Part shown: one piece after another, positions 8,204 to 13,977 of the stretch
Layout of the letters: every line of letters starts with the position of its first letter
Numbering within the stretch: position 1 is the stretch's first letter
Origin: an uncultured Lachnospiraceae bacterium
GTDB taxonomy: Bacteria; Bacillota; Clostridia; Lachnospirales; Lachnospiraceae
Length of the DNA stretch: 14,284 bases
NCBI GenBank assembly: GCA_910578475.1
Contig: CAJTRK010000054.1
Location: forward strand, 1 to 14,284
Reading direction: 5' to 3'
Made by a program: the position numbers and the translations under genes
Notes under the pieces: generated by a model
Seen by the model: the letters and a program-made list of their open reading frames with translations, nothing else
Told to the model about the DNA's origin: nothing
The model's database searches: none

Positions 8204-8461
8204 ATGGCAATCATTGAACAAATACAAACTGGCAGAAAATTCAGAAAACTAATTGACGAGAGCAGCCGCCTGTGGCTGAGAATTTCTTTTTGGACAAAGG
8301 CGAGTGATGTCGAATTTGATGATGGCGAAACGGCAGAGACCAAACTTTCAAATGTTGAGAACCGCATCCATGACATCGTAACGTCTTTTCAGAATGGTGT
8401 AAATAAAATTGTTAATTGTTTAAAAGGGCTTGGATTTACACCGGCAACGTATAGACTATGA
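8204..8461 (+). pseudogene. Truncated paralogue of the 240-aa fibre-associated protein
   Basis: ATG at 8204 follows GAAAGGAG, as in the intact copy at 10292-11014. Residues 1-~82 match that protein (IQTGRKFRKLIDE.SRLWLRISFWTKA.DVEFDDGETAE.KLSN.ENRI, then LKGLGFTPA), after which the frame runs into the left boundary of the 784-bp duplication and ends in ATYRL. About 155 residues, the whole beta-rich C-terminal region, are lost. The initiation signals look intact, so an 85-aa product could still be made. It is a direct casualty of the insertion of module 2. Confidence 0.75.
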
Positions 8462-8819
8462 AAACATCACCTCCGATGACCTGGCCGCCGACAGGGCCAA
8501 ATGGGAAAACTGGAAAAACTGCAGACTGACGGATAGTATTACCATCACTACTGCCCTTTTGCCATTTCTCGACGTAAATAAAAAAGTCTCCTATCGCCGG
8601 AGCGATTCCGACACCGAACAACAATACATCATTACTTCCGTTTCCCACGATTTTGACGGCTTCACTTCCACAATTACCATGTACCGGTTTTATCCGTTAT
8701 ACGAAAAGCTGATAAAAGAAGCGGGAACCCACCGGATTCTGTCCGCATACAGCCACGGTTCCCTGAGCAGATACACTCACAAAGAACTGACCATGCTCAT
8801 CGGGAAACTGGAATATTAG
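8454..8819 (+). pseudogene. 3' fragment of the hub gene, duplicated
   Basis: In frame, this encodes residues ~471-592 of the 592-aa hub protein (YENITSDDLAADRAKWENWK through LSRYTHKELTMLIGKLEY) with very few changes. It has no plausible start or ribosome site of its own; the only upstream in-frame start codon is a TTG at 8430 inside the truncated 240-aa paralogue. It therefore looks like a passenger carried with the duplicated fibre 5' end. It sits directly before fibre 2, as the real hub gene sits before fibre 1. Confidence 0.85.
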
Positions 8820-9240
8820 TTATAAACCGAACATACTTTAATGATTTTTCAGGGAGGACTAAATGGGTACTTTCACAAACTTTATCAAACTCCACAAACC
8901 CGAAGAAAATGAAAAATACACTGTCAACATCTTCAACGCCAATGCAGAGCTTATCGACTCTGCATTGGGGCGTATGGAACAGGACAATGAAAACCGGGAC
9001 AATTTACTGGACACATTGAATACAAAAGCGGACGGCATCACCTCCGCTCTGATTTCCGCCTGGAACACCGTCGCCAACAAAGTCGATAAAGTCGCCGGAA
9101 AAGGCCTGTCCACGCACGACTATACAACCGAGGAAAAAGACAAATTAAACGGTATTGAACCCGGCGCAAACGCAAATGTGCAGGCGGACTGGAACGTTTC
9201 AGATACGGATTCGGATGCCTATATCAAAAACAAGCCAGAC
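8457..9240 (+). repeat. 784-bp direct repeat, copy 2
   Basis: This is the second copy of 5990-6773, of equal length. It joins a truncated 240-aa-type gene on its left and a new, short fibre tip on its right. The high similarity, including synonymous sites and the intergenic 37-43 bases before the fibre, suggests a recent event. Confidence 0.9.
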
Positions 9241-9399
9241 TTCACGGCAAAAGACCTGGGGAATATAAGCAGCGTAAGACAAAGCGGATATACAGCTATT
9301 TCGGCTGAAACATGGTCCAAAATTCTTTCCATTACACTTTCTGCCGGAGAAGCTGCAACGACGACAAACGGAGTACTTACTGCATTAAAAATAAAATAA
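8863..9399 (+). CDS. Tail fibre 2 (short-tip variant)
   Basis: A 178-aa fibre with ATG at 8863 after GGGAGGACTAA. Residues 1-126 are nearly identical to fibre 1, through DSDAYIKNKPD. It then switches to a short unique end: FTAKDLGNISSVRQSGYTAI...SKILSITLSAGEAATTTNGVLTALKIK. It lacks the Ala/Pro-rich stretch, GDGTWQ and the QNSNLSEL coil of fibres 1 and 3, so its tip (~50 residues) is the smallest of the set. The LSITLSAG...LTALKIK ends resemble the first and last strands of a jelly-roll tip with the middle deleted, which suggests a deletion derivative, although a mini-tip is possible. No reversed tip follows it. It is followed by intact accessory genes. Confidence 0.8.
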   Translation: MGTFTNFIKLHKPEENEKYTVNIFNANAELIDSALGRMEQDNENRDNLLDTLNTKADGITSALISAWNTVANKVDKVAGKGLSTHDYTTEEKDKLNGIEPGANANVQADWNVSDTDSDAYIKNKPDFTAKDLGNISSVRQSGYTAISAETWSKILSITLSAGEAATTTNGVLTALKIK

Positions 9400-9469
9400 T
9401 TTATAAATCATCAACGATAATATACATTATGCCGGCGTTTTTTATAAAATGAAATCAGGAGGACAGAAT

Positions 9470-9802
9470 ATGACGAAATATGAAAGCGAATACAGCAGCT
9501 TCCCAAACAAAAAAATTACCAAACACAATTTTGCAGACATCGACGATGATATCGCCCCTGTTATCAACCAGATAAATGCGCTGCGTTCTCAGGGACAATA
9601 CAGCCAGGCGGCACAGCTGCTTCAGGCCAACAAAGAAGTTCTTTCCCGCTTTATTGTAGACGCCGAAACATTCCGCACATGGGAAGACGAGATATATAAT
9701 GCGCAAAAATATGCCAGACAGGTTCAACAATCTGTTCATTTTGAAGAAAACGAAGATGACGTTGACTGTCTGGAAGGCGACGTATGGGTAGGAGGTGAAT
9801 AA
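9470..9802 (+). CDS. Accessory tail protein A (intact copy)
   Basis: A 110-aa protein. I chose ATG 9470 because AGGAGGACAGAAT lies immediately upstream; the GTG/ATG codons further upstream lack this. It is mostly helical: NFADIDDDIAPVINQINALRSQGQYSQAAQLLQANKEVLSRFI, then ETFRTWEDEIYNAQKYARQVQQ, then an acidic stretch (EENEDDVDCLEGD) and WVGGE. Small helical proteins of this kind commonly follow fibre genes in Clostridia prophages; a chaperone or adaptor role for the fibre would fit but is unproven. The terminal codons gga ggt form the ribosome site for the next gene, whose ATG is 1 base after this stop. Broken copies lie at 7590 and 12651. Confidence 0.8.
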   Translation: MTKYESEYSSFPNKKITKHNFADIDDDIAPVINQINALRSQGQYSQAAQLLQANKEVLSRFIVDAETFRTWEDEIYNAQKYARQVQQSVHFEENEDDVDCLEGDVWVGGE

Positions 9803-9803
9803 G

Positions 9804-10115
9804 ATGCTGTGCAATCCCATGTCTTTTTATCCTGCAAAGATTGACCCGTTACTTTTCTTTCAAGATATCAATCTCGAAAAAGTTCAGGTTATGGAAAACT
9901 ATCAACGTTTTCTGAAAAAAAAGCAATATGACATGGCCAACGATTATATCGGTCAGCAGGAAGGTATCTGCGGTTACTTTGCCGTATTCTTAAATGCAAT
10001 CGAAAACCGCATTGATAACTTGCAGGAGCATTTACTGACAATCGAGCCAATTAAACCATTTGTCAGCTCTGATACGGAACCATCCGCAGCTGACAACCAA
10101 ACCATATGGATTTAA
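9804..10115 (+). CDS. Accessory tail protein B (intact copy)
   Basis: A 103-aa protein, ATG at 9804, one base after the preceding stop, using GGAGG (9791-9795) encoded in the last codons of the upstream gene. The core MSFYPAKIDPLLFFQDINLEKVQ...MANDYIGQQEGICGYFAVFLNAIENRIDNLQEHLL is probably helical, followed by a Ser/Glu/Pro-rich segment and a terminal TIWI. The same layout recurs in small proteins beside Clostridia prophage fibre genes. The tryptophan-containing C-terminus is shared in spirit with protein A (WVGGE) and the 405-aa protein (LWIGGD). Function unknown; co-translation with protein A suggests a complex or shared role. A terminator follows at 10142. Confidence 0.8.
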   Translation: MLCNPMSFYPAKIDPLLFFQDINLEKVQVMENYQRFLKKKQYDMANDYIGQQEGICGYFAVFLNAIENRIDNLQEHLLTIEPIKPFVSSDTEPSAADNQTIWI

Positions 10116-10141
10116 TCCAGACATCATCTAATAATAATGCA

Positions 10142-10167
10142 GCGTCCTCTCCGGGCGCCTTTTTATT
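10142..10167 (+). terminator. Intrinsic terminator after the accessory genes of module 2
   Basis: GCGTCC (10142-10147) pairs with GGGCGC (10153-10158), with one G-U pair and a TCTCC loop, followed by CTTTTTATT. It lies 26 bases after the stop of accessory gene B. It separates the fibre module from the 240-aa gene, which would need its own promoter or read-through. Confidence 0.75.
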
Positions 10168-10201
10168 CTATGAGAAATTGCAGCAACGTAAACCATTCAG
10201 G

Positions 10202-10263
10202 GAGAATGCAACGCATTCTCAGAGTTTGCCACAGGCATACTCTTAATGTTCGCTACCAAGCGA
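10202..10263 (+). other. Cluster of three hairpins in an intermodule insertion
   Basis: GAGAATGC-AAC-GCATTCTC (10202-10220) is a perfect 8-bp stem. Directly abutting it, AGAGTTTGCC-ACA-GGCATACTCT (10221-10243) forms a 10-bp stem with one mismatch. TCGCT-ACCA-AGCGA (10250-10263) follows. The corresponding interval in module 1 (8140-8203) lacks this ~100-bp stretch, so it is an insertion or an element lost from module 1. No T tract follows the first two stems. A structured RNA, a small palindromic element or a protein-binding site are all possible. Confidence 0.5.
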
Positions 10264-10291
10264 CGATTTTTTATCGAAAGGAGCATTTCAA

Positions 10292-11014
10292 ATGGCAGTA
10301 AATGAAAAAATACAAACAGGCAGAAAATTCAGAAAACTAATTGACGAGGACAGCCGCCTGTGGCTGAGAATTTCTTTTTGGACAAAGGCTGGCGACGTCG
10401 AGTTTGACGACGGTGAAACGGCAGAATCTAAACTTTCAAATATGGAAAACCGCATCAATGGCATTGTAACGTCTTTTCAGGATGGTGTAAATAAGATTTA
10501 TAATAAACTTAAAGGGCTTGGATTTACACCGGCAGCAAACAGCCCGGACGGGATTTGTCAGGCAATACAGACGATTCATGACACAAGATATACAAACGGC
10601 TACAATGCCGGAAGATTACAGGGACAGGAAGATGTGAAAACAAATCCCGGCAGCTTTGGCGTATCGACCGGAATTGCTCCGGAACAGTTTACATTATATA
10701 TGTCAAGGTCCGATTTTGATTACGGCGAAGTTCCCCTCATCGCTCCGCATAACGGGACATGCTATCTAAAATTTGAAGGATATGTCAGCTACAATTCGGC
10801 GCACAATGCGAACGGACTCAGTCTCACCGTAAGTCGAAACGGCAATGCCATAGCCGCGGCAAGAGGCATCGACGACGGCATCGACGTTTCAAACGGCGGA
10901 GAGAAAGGATGGCGTAAAACTTTAACCCTTCCCGGCTGTACGGCAGGCGAAACTTTAATCCTTACCTTCCATCATAAAAACGGCAATGCTTCCTGGATAA
11001 ACGGAATATACTAA
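10292..11014 (+). CDS. Fibre-associated beta-rich protein, 240 aa (intact copy)
   Basis: ATG at 10292 follows GAAAGGAGCATTTCAA. Residues 1-~80 hold an N-terminal module common in Lachnospiraceae prophage tails (IQTGRKFRKLIDEDSRLWLRISFWTKAGDVEFDDGETAESKL), followed by a short helix-rich part. RYTNGYNAGRLQGQEDV (~115-130) is a YxxGRxxGxxD-type linker. Residues ~145-240 are beta-rich (CYLKFEGYVSYNS, LSLTVSRNG, WRKTLTLPGCTAGETLILTFHHK), like a small carbohydrate-binding or jelly-roll domain. The modular layout (attachment end, linker, beta head) suggests an accessory receptor-binding or decoration protein. The copy at 8204 has lost the head. The gene stands alone between a terminator and a toxin-antitoxin-like region; no clear promoter is visible. 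Confidence 0.78.
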   Translation: MAVNEKIQTGRKFRKLIDEDSRLWLRISFWTKAGDVEFDDGETAESKLSNMENRINGIVTSFQDGVNKIYNKLKGLGFTPAANSPDGICQAIQTIHDTRYTNGYNAGRLQGQEDVKTNPGSFGVSTGIAPEQFTLYMSRSDFDYGEVPLIAPHNGTCYLKFEGYVSYNSAHNANGLSLTVSRNGNAIAAARGIDDGIDVSNGGEKGWRKTLTLPGCTAGETLILTFHHKNGNASWINGIY

Positions 11015-11051
11015 ATCCGGAACACTTCTCCGCCTGTGCAGACATCATATT

Positions 11052-11090
11052 GTGCTTTTGCATTTGCATGGAAACAAATGCAAAAGGCAC
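11052..11090. other. Long near-perfect hairpin next to the toxin-like gene
   Basis: GTGCTTTTGCATTTG (11052-11066) pairs with CAAATGCAAAAGGCAC (11075-11090) over 15 bp with one bulged G; the loop is CATGGAAA. There is no T tract on either side. On the minus strand it would lie ~75-115 bases past the mini-toxin stop codon, so it could be the 3' structure of the toxin mRNA or the 5' end of a convergent antisense RNA. Confidence 0.5.
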
Positions 11091-11182
11091 TGGCCCGTAG
11101 AGACAAGCGGTCGGTCCCAAATGAATTAAATTATAAAACAAGATTATAACCGCTTACTTTGGCGGTTATTTTCTTTTGTTTT
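11091..11182 (+). ncRNA. Candidate type I antitoxin RNA region (convergent with the mini-toxin)
   Basis: In known Hol-Tox/TxpA-type loci an antisense RNA is transcribed toward the toxin gene and overlaps its 3' end. Here the + strand interval ends in a good intrinsic terminator (11146-11182) that overlaps the toxin stop codon, and on the toxin strand contains the accgaccgcttgtct...cgggccagtgccttttgc stretch I associate with such loci. I cannot point to a clear promoter, so the 5' end is a guess. Confidence 0.3.
11146..11182 (+). terminator. Intrinsic terminator overlapping the 3' end of the mini-toxin
   Basis: ATAACCGC (11146-11153) and GCGGTTAT (11162-11169) form a perfect 8-bp stem with an 8-nt loop, followed by TTTCTTTTGTTTT. 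It terminates + strand transcription (from the 240-aa gene or a convergent antitoxin RNA). The toxin stop codon is inside the right arm. Confidence 0.75.
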
Positions 11183-11249
11183 CAAATGCAAACGCAAAAA
11201 TAGTAAAGATTACAAGTGTATACGCAAATAATTCTGAGTATGTAACCAT
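11166..11249 (-). CDS. Hol-Tox-like small hydrophobic peptide, putative type I toxin
   Basis: A 27-aa minus-strand frame: MVTYSELFAYTLVIFTIFAF then AFENKRK. AAAAGGAG (11259-11266) lies 9 bases upstream of the ATG on the minus strand. The start MVTYSELF, a single hydrophobic segment (~8-22) and a short basic end fit the 'putative holin-like toxin' (Hol-Tox, TxpA-like) type I toxins that are common in Firmicutes prophages; these insert into the membrane and are silenced by an antisense RNA. It is the only convincing intact minus-strand gene outside the IS relic. It is slightly shorter than usual family members. A remnant of the hub gene starts at 11281, just 15 bp beyond the ribosome site, and I see no -10/-35 there, so rearrangement may have cut off the promoter. 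Confidence 0.62.
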   Translation of the reverse strand: MVTYSELFAYTLVIFTIFAFAFENKRK

Positions 11250-11280
11250 ATACCAGTTCTCCTTTTGCAATATTTCCTCG

Positions 11281-11319
11281 AAAGAACTGACCATGCTCAC
11301 CGGAAATCACGAACACTGA
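11281..11319 (+). pseudogene. Tiny 3' remnant of the hub gene before fibre 3
   Basis: The frame KELTMLTGNHEH-stop matches the last 14 residues of the hub protein (KELTMLTGKREYQP-stop), and the following bases (accataaacc, tctcaaggagg) match the hub-fibre spacer. It is a junction scar showing that module 3 was also copied from a hub-fibre junction. It has no coding role. Confidence 0.75.
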
Positions 11320-11352
11320 CCATAAACCAAACGATTTCTCAAGGAGGAACAA

Positions 11353-11606
11353 ATGGGTACATTCACAAACTTTATCAAACTCCACAAACCCGTAGAAACT
11401 GAAAAATACAATATCAACGTCTTCAACGCCAATGCAGAGCTTATCGACTCTGCATTGGCGCGCATGGAACAGGAAAACAAAAACCGGGACAATTTACTGG
11501 ACACGCTGAAAACAAAAGCGACCGACCTCGTTGACGGCCTTTTGAGCAAAGAGGACCATGCCAAATACGAAGACGCCAACAACAAGAAGCACACACACAA
11601 TAATAA
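11353..11606 (+). repeat. 254-bp direct repeat shared by fibres 3 and 4
   Basis: It aligns with no length change to 13978-14231, with only a few substitutions, from the ATG through AATAATAA (codons for HTHNN). After this base the two copies are unrelated. Fibres 3 and 4 form one stalk subtype (with the THNN insertion), and fibres 1 and 2 the other. Confidence 0.9.
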
Positions 11607-12330
11607 GGCCGTTCTGGACGGCATCACCGACACCCTGGTTTCCGCCTGGAACACCGTCACCAACAAAGTCGATAAGGTCGCCGGAAAAGGCCTGTCCACG
11701 CATGACTATACAACCGAAGAAAAAAACAAATTAAACGGTATCGAATCCGGTGCAAAAGCAAATGTACAGGCGGACTGGAACGTTTCCGATACGGATTCGG
11801 ATGCCTATATCAAAAATAAACCCGATTTAACGGCCTATGCCCCTTCCGTCATGACAGGCGCAACCGCAGATGCCGCCGGCAGAGCCGGAAGCGTTCCTGC
11901 TCCGGCAAAGGGAAAACAGAATGCCTTTCTGCGGGGCGACGGGACATGGCAGGGAACATCAACAAGCCTGACCGCAACCGTCCCAGGCATCCCGCTTGAC
12001 CAGACTGCAGGTAAAGCTCTGAAAGACCAGCTTGATGCGCAAAACAGTAATTTATCCGAGTTGGACGGGAGATTGACAAATATATTTAAAACTTTAACGG
12101 TTCTAATACCTTCGACACAAATACCTGCGGGCGGATATAAACAAATACATTTAAACTATGCTATGCCTACCGGCTATACAGCAATAAGCATTGCCAGTTA
12201 CCATATCAGCGGTTCTGTCTTTTTGAACTTGATTGCTTGTACAACTACGGACATTATTATTTGTAATACATCTTCTTATACAGTAACTGCGAACGGGAAT
12301 ATTGTAGTATTGCTTGCACAGAAAAATTAA
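11353..12330 (+). CDS. Tail fibre 3 (long, with a different tip)
   Basis: A 325-aa fibre with ATG at 11353 after AAGGAGGAACAA. It shares the MGTFTNFIKLHKP start but carries an extra ~32-residue insertion absent from fibres 1 and 2 (TDLVDGLLSKEDHAKYEDAN, then NKKHTHNNKAVL). The stalk then runs as in fibre 1: KVDKVAGKGLSTHDYTTEEK, QADWNVSDTDSDAYIKNKPD, GDGTWQ, and a coil ending QNSNLSEL (~237). The tip, 238-325, is unrelated to the tip of fibre 1 (DGRLTNIFKTLTVLIPS, HLNYAMPTGYTAISIASYHI, NIVVLLAQKN) and is a beta-rich head of a kind found on Clostridia prophage fibres. It should give a different binding specificity on the same stalk. Its stop codon directly abuts the stop of a reversed tip on the other strand. 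Confidence 0.87.
   Translation: MGTFTNFIKLHKPVETEKYNINVFNANAELIDSALARMEQENKNRDNLLDTLKTKATDLVDGLLSKEDHAKYEDANNKKHTHNNKAVLDGITDTLVSAWNTVTNKVDKVAGKGLSTHDYTTEEKNKLNGIESGAKANVQADWNVSDTDSDAYIKNKPDLTAYAPSVMTGATADAAGRAGSVPAPAKGKQNAFLRGDGTWQGTSTSLTATVPGIPLDQTAGKALKDQLDAQNSNLSELDGRLTNIFKTLTVLIPSTQIPAGGYKQIHLNYAMPTGYTAISIASYHISGSVFLNLIACTTTDIIICNTSSYTVTANGNIVVLLAQKN
12043..12064 (+). repeat. Inverted repeat arm 1: stalk/tip junction of fibre 3
   Basis: Bases aacagtaatttatccgagtt plus gg encode N-S-N-L-S-E-L at the end of the stalk. A diverged copy lies in reverse at 12566-12587 (on the minus strand aacaacagtttggctgagtt plus gg, encoding N-N-S-L-A-E-L in the same frame). The pair brackets the forward tip and the reversed tip. 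Only GAGTTGG and scattered flanking bases are identical, so the match is at the level of homologous codons. Confidence 0.5.
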
Positions 12331-12587
12331 TTAAATATATAAGGCTCTGACAATTGTTTTTTCATTTTCATATGCGTTATATTTTATACGCACTGTGTTG
12401 CCAGAAATCATTGCAATCGTTCTTATAAAATAAGCTCCGTCAGTATCCATATAGTAGCAGCCATAATATCCTTTGCTTCGTAAATAACATAGCCGGCTAA
12501 AACAATATTGGCTGAAACTGTCATTGTAATATCTTTATATTTTAATTTTTATTCCTAACTTCCCACCAACTCAGCCAAACTGTTGTT
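12331..12587 (-). pseudogene. Silent fibre tip cassette in reverse orientation, decayed
   Basis: On the minus strand the sequence first reads N-N-S-L-A-E-L (stalk end, 12566-12587), then KYKDITMTVSANIVLAGYVI in the same frame after two stop codons, then after a one-base frameshift near 12475 continues KGYYGCYYMDTDGAYF, IRTIAMISGNTVRIKYNAYE and ENEKTIVRALYI, ending with TAA at 12331-12333, which directly abuts the fibre 3 stop. The beta-rich pattern and the VRIKY...VRALYI ending are those of fibre tips. Two stops and a frameshift indicate it is no longer a working alternative. The layout stalk-tip-reversed tip-reversed stalk end is that of an invertible segment. Confidence 0.7.
12566..12587 (-). 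repeat. Inverted repeat arm 2: reversed stalk-end sequence
   Basis: This is the reverse-orientation counterpart of 12043-12064 and 6990-7011, sharing CTGAGTTGG (9 bp) with the fibre 1 site. It lies at the outer end of the reversed tip, where an inversion crossover would be expected. Confidence 0.5.
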
Positions 12588-12650
12588 TTTCTATCATAAA
12601 ACACGCACATACCAGCACTTTTTACAAAATTAAAATCAGGAAAACAGAAT

Positions 12651-12811
12651 ATGACAAAATATGAAAACGAATACAGCAGCTTTCCAGACGAAAAAATCAA
12701 AATAACACAATTTTACAGACATCAATGACAACATTGCCCTTCTTATCAACTGGATAAATGCTCTGCGTTCCCAGAAACAATACAGCCCTGCGGCACATCT
12801 GCTTCAGGCAA
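12651..12811 (+). pseudogene. Accessory protein A remnant (third copy, frameshifted)
   Basis: It begins MTKYENEYSSFPDEKI at ATG 12651, homologous to the intact gene at 9470, then loses frame near 12700; the homology continues in another frame as NFTDINDNIALLINWINALR and SQKQYSPAAHLLQA. The ribosome site AGGAGG has become AGGAAA. At ~12811 it is joined to hub sequence in mid-gene. It cannot make a functional protein. Confidence 0.82.
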
Positions 12812-12968
12812 AACTTCCACATTTACCATGTGCCGGTTCTATCCGTGATATGAAAAACTCATAAAAGAAGCCGGAACACACCGGATTTTATCCGAATACG
12901 TTCACGGCCCCATAATCAGATATATCCACTAAGAATCGGCCATGCTCACCGAGAAACAGGAATATTAA
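12812..12968 (+). pseudogene. Hub gene 3' remnant (third copy, with nonsense codons)
   Basis: The translation aligns with the last ~50 residues of the hub protein: TSTFTMCRFYP-stop-YEKLIKEAGTHRILSEYVHG, then PIIRYIH-stop-ESAMLTEKQEY-stop. Two in-frame stops show long decay. It sits upstream of the IS110 relic and fibre 4, so before the IS insertion it would have been next to fibre 4, matching the hub-fibre order elsewhere. Confidence 0.82.
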
Positions 12969-12985
12969 CCATAAGCCAAAGACTA

Positions 12986-13963
12986 ACTATAAAAAGACAA
13001 GTCTAAAATGAAAGTTTTTTGAATGAATTGCAGAAATGCATTTCAGATACATTTGAACTTTGAAAACTGCACGACAATAAAAGCATCTTTACAGGTATAC
13101 TAAAAAGGAGAAATTTACAGAAAAAGTTAAATTGTTGGCAATATGCCTCTCCTGCTCTCTCCATCGCCAAAATCAATCGTACAAGTTTCTTGGTGGCATG
13201 AGATAAAGCTATGTTGTAATGCTTGCCTTCCGAGCGTTTCTTTTGGAGATATGCACGAAAGGACTCGTCCCAATGACAAACATACTTTGTAGCGTTGTAA
13301 AGAGCATATCGGAGGTATCTGGAACCACGCTTCTTCATGTGGGAATAGCAGTTATTTAATTGCCCAGATTGTACATGAAGCGCAGGAACAAGTTTTTGAT
13401 TCCTGGAAAAAGGATATTTACAAGACAGGTGATTAAAGCTTTCAGTTTTGCCCGTTCTTTCACCTTATCAAAACAGTAACGGGTGAATAACTTTAATTCC
13501 TCATTTTAATAAGATGTATTTGAGTAGGACTTTAAGTTGATATCAGACATCATCGTAGCAGCAATAGTACTGGGATTAACTTTATCCGTTTTCGTATTTC
13601 TAAGGCTAAGGCTTTTTCTGTAAAGATTGGTATGTAGCGGGTTGATAACAAAGGTAGTCAGACCTTTATCAAGAAGGAATCCCAGAAGATTGTAACTGTA
13701 GTGTCCGGTGGCTTCCAGTCCTACTTTTACTTTGTCTAAATCATCTGATGCTGATTTGATTCTTTGGAATAAGGTTTCAAAACCTTCTCGATTGTTAGTA
13801 ATGACAAAAGACTGAAACAGTATCTCGCCATCTGAATTTCTGATAAAACAATCGTGCTTGTCTTTGGCTACATTAATCCCAACGTAAATCATAATAATAC
13901 TCCTTTGGATAAATATAGCATACAGTCCTTGGAGAGGGACTATAAACACTACTACTTTATAAT
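12986..13963 (-). mobile_element. IS110-family insertion sequence, degenerate
   Basis: It separates a hub-gene remnant (matching the hub-fibre spacer up to about 12980) from fibre 4, whose leader resumes at about 13964 (GAGGAGAACCAA). The only gene is a broken minus-strand IS110-type transposase. IS110 elements lack classic terminal inverted repeats and carry a structured bridge RNA in a non-coding end; upstream of the transposase only ~70 bp remain, with the small stem AGTCC...GGACT (13924-13941). The other non-coding end (12986-~13130) is AT-rich. Ends are estimated from where neighbouring homology stops. Confidence 0.7.
13003..13892 (-). pseudogene. IS110-family transposase, broken
   Basis: The start is ATG at 13892 on the minus strand after AAAGGAG. 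The N-terminal RuvC-like part is clear: MIYVGINVAKDKHDCFIRN, VGLEATGHYSYNLLGFLL, FVINPLHTNLYRKSLSLRNT. Family members normally read GIDVAKDKHD and TKTDKVDxxTIA; here both motifs have Asn for Asp (GIN, DKVN), which would remove two catalytic acids. A TAA at 13506 replaces the codon after SYSNTSY, homology continues past it (NEELKLFTRYCFDKVKERAK), then there is a frameshift and a deletion of the central region (KLVPALH joins directly to VQSGQLNN). The C-terminal part with the serine motif region (QSGQLNNCYSHMKKRGSRYLRYALY) and AMERAGEAY is present. The true C-terminus is probably near 13130. Inactive. Confidence 0.88.
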
Positions 13964-13977
13964 ACGAGGAGAACCAA

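Noticed and set aside
8430..8453. TTG at 8430 as a real start for a 129-aa protein
   Set aside because: These codons come from another frame of the truncated 240-aa-type gene and have no ribosome site; the rest is a 5'-truncated hub fragment.
9421..9446. GCCGGCG followed by TTTTTT after fibre 2, as a terminator
   Set aside because: There is no stem beyond the self-complementary GCCGGC, with no room for a loop, and accessory gene A with its ribosome site follows immediately; module 3 keeps the T run but not the palindrome.
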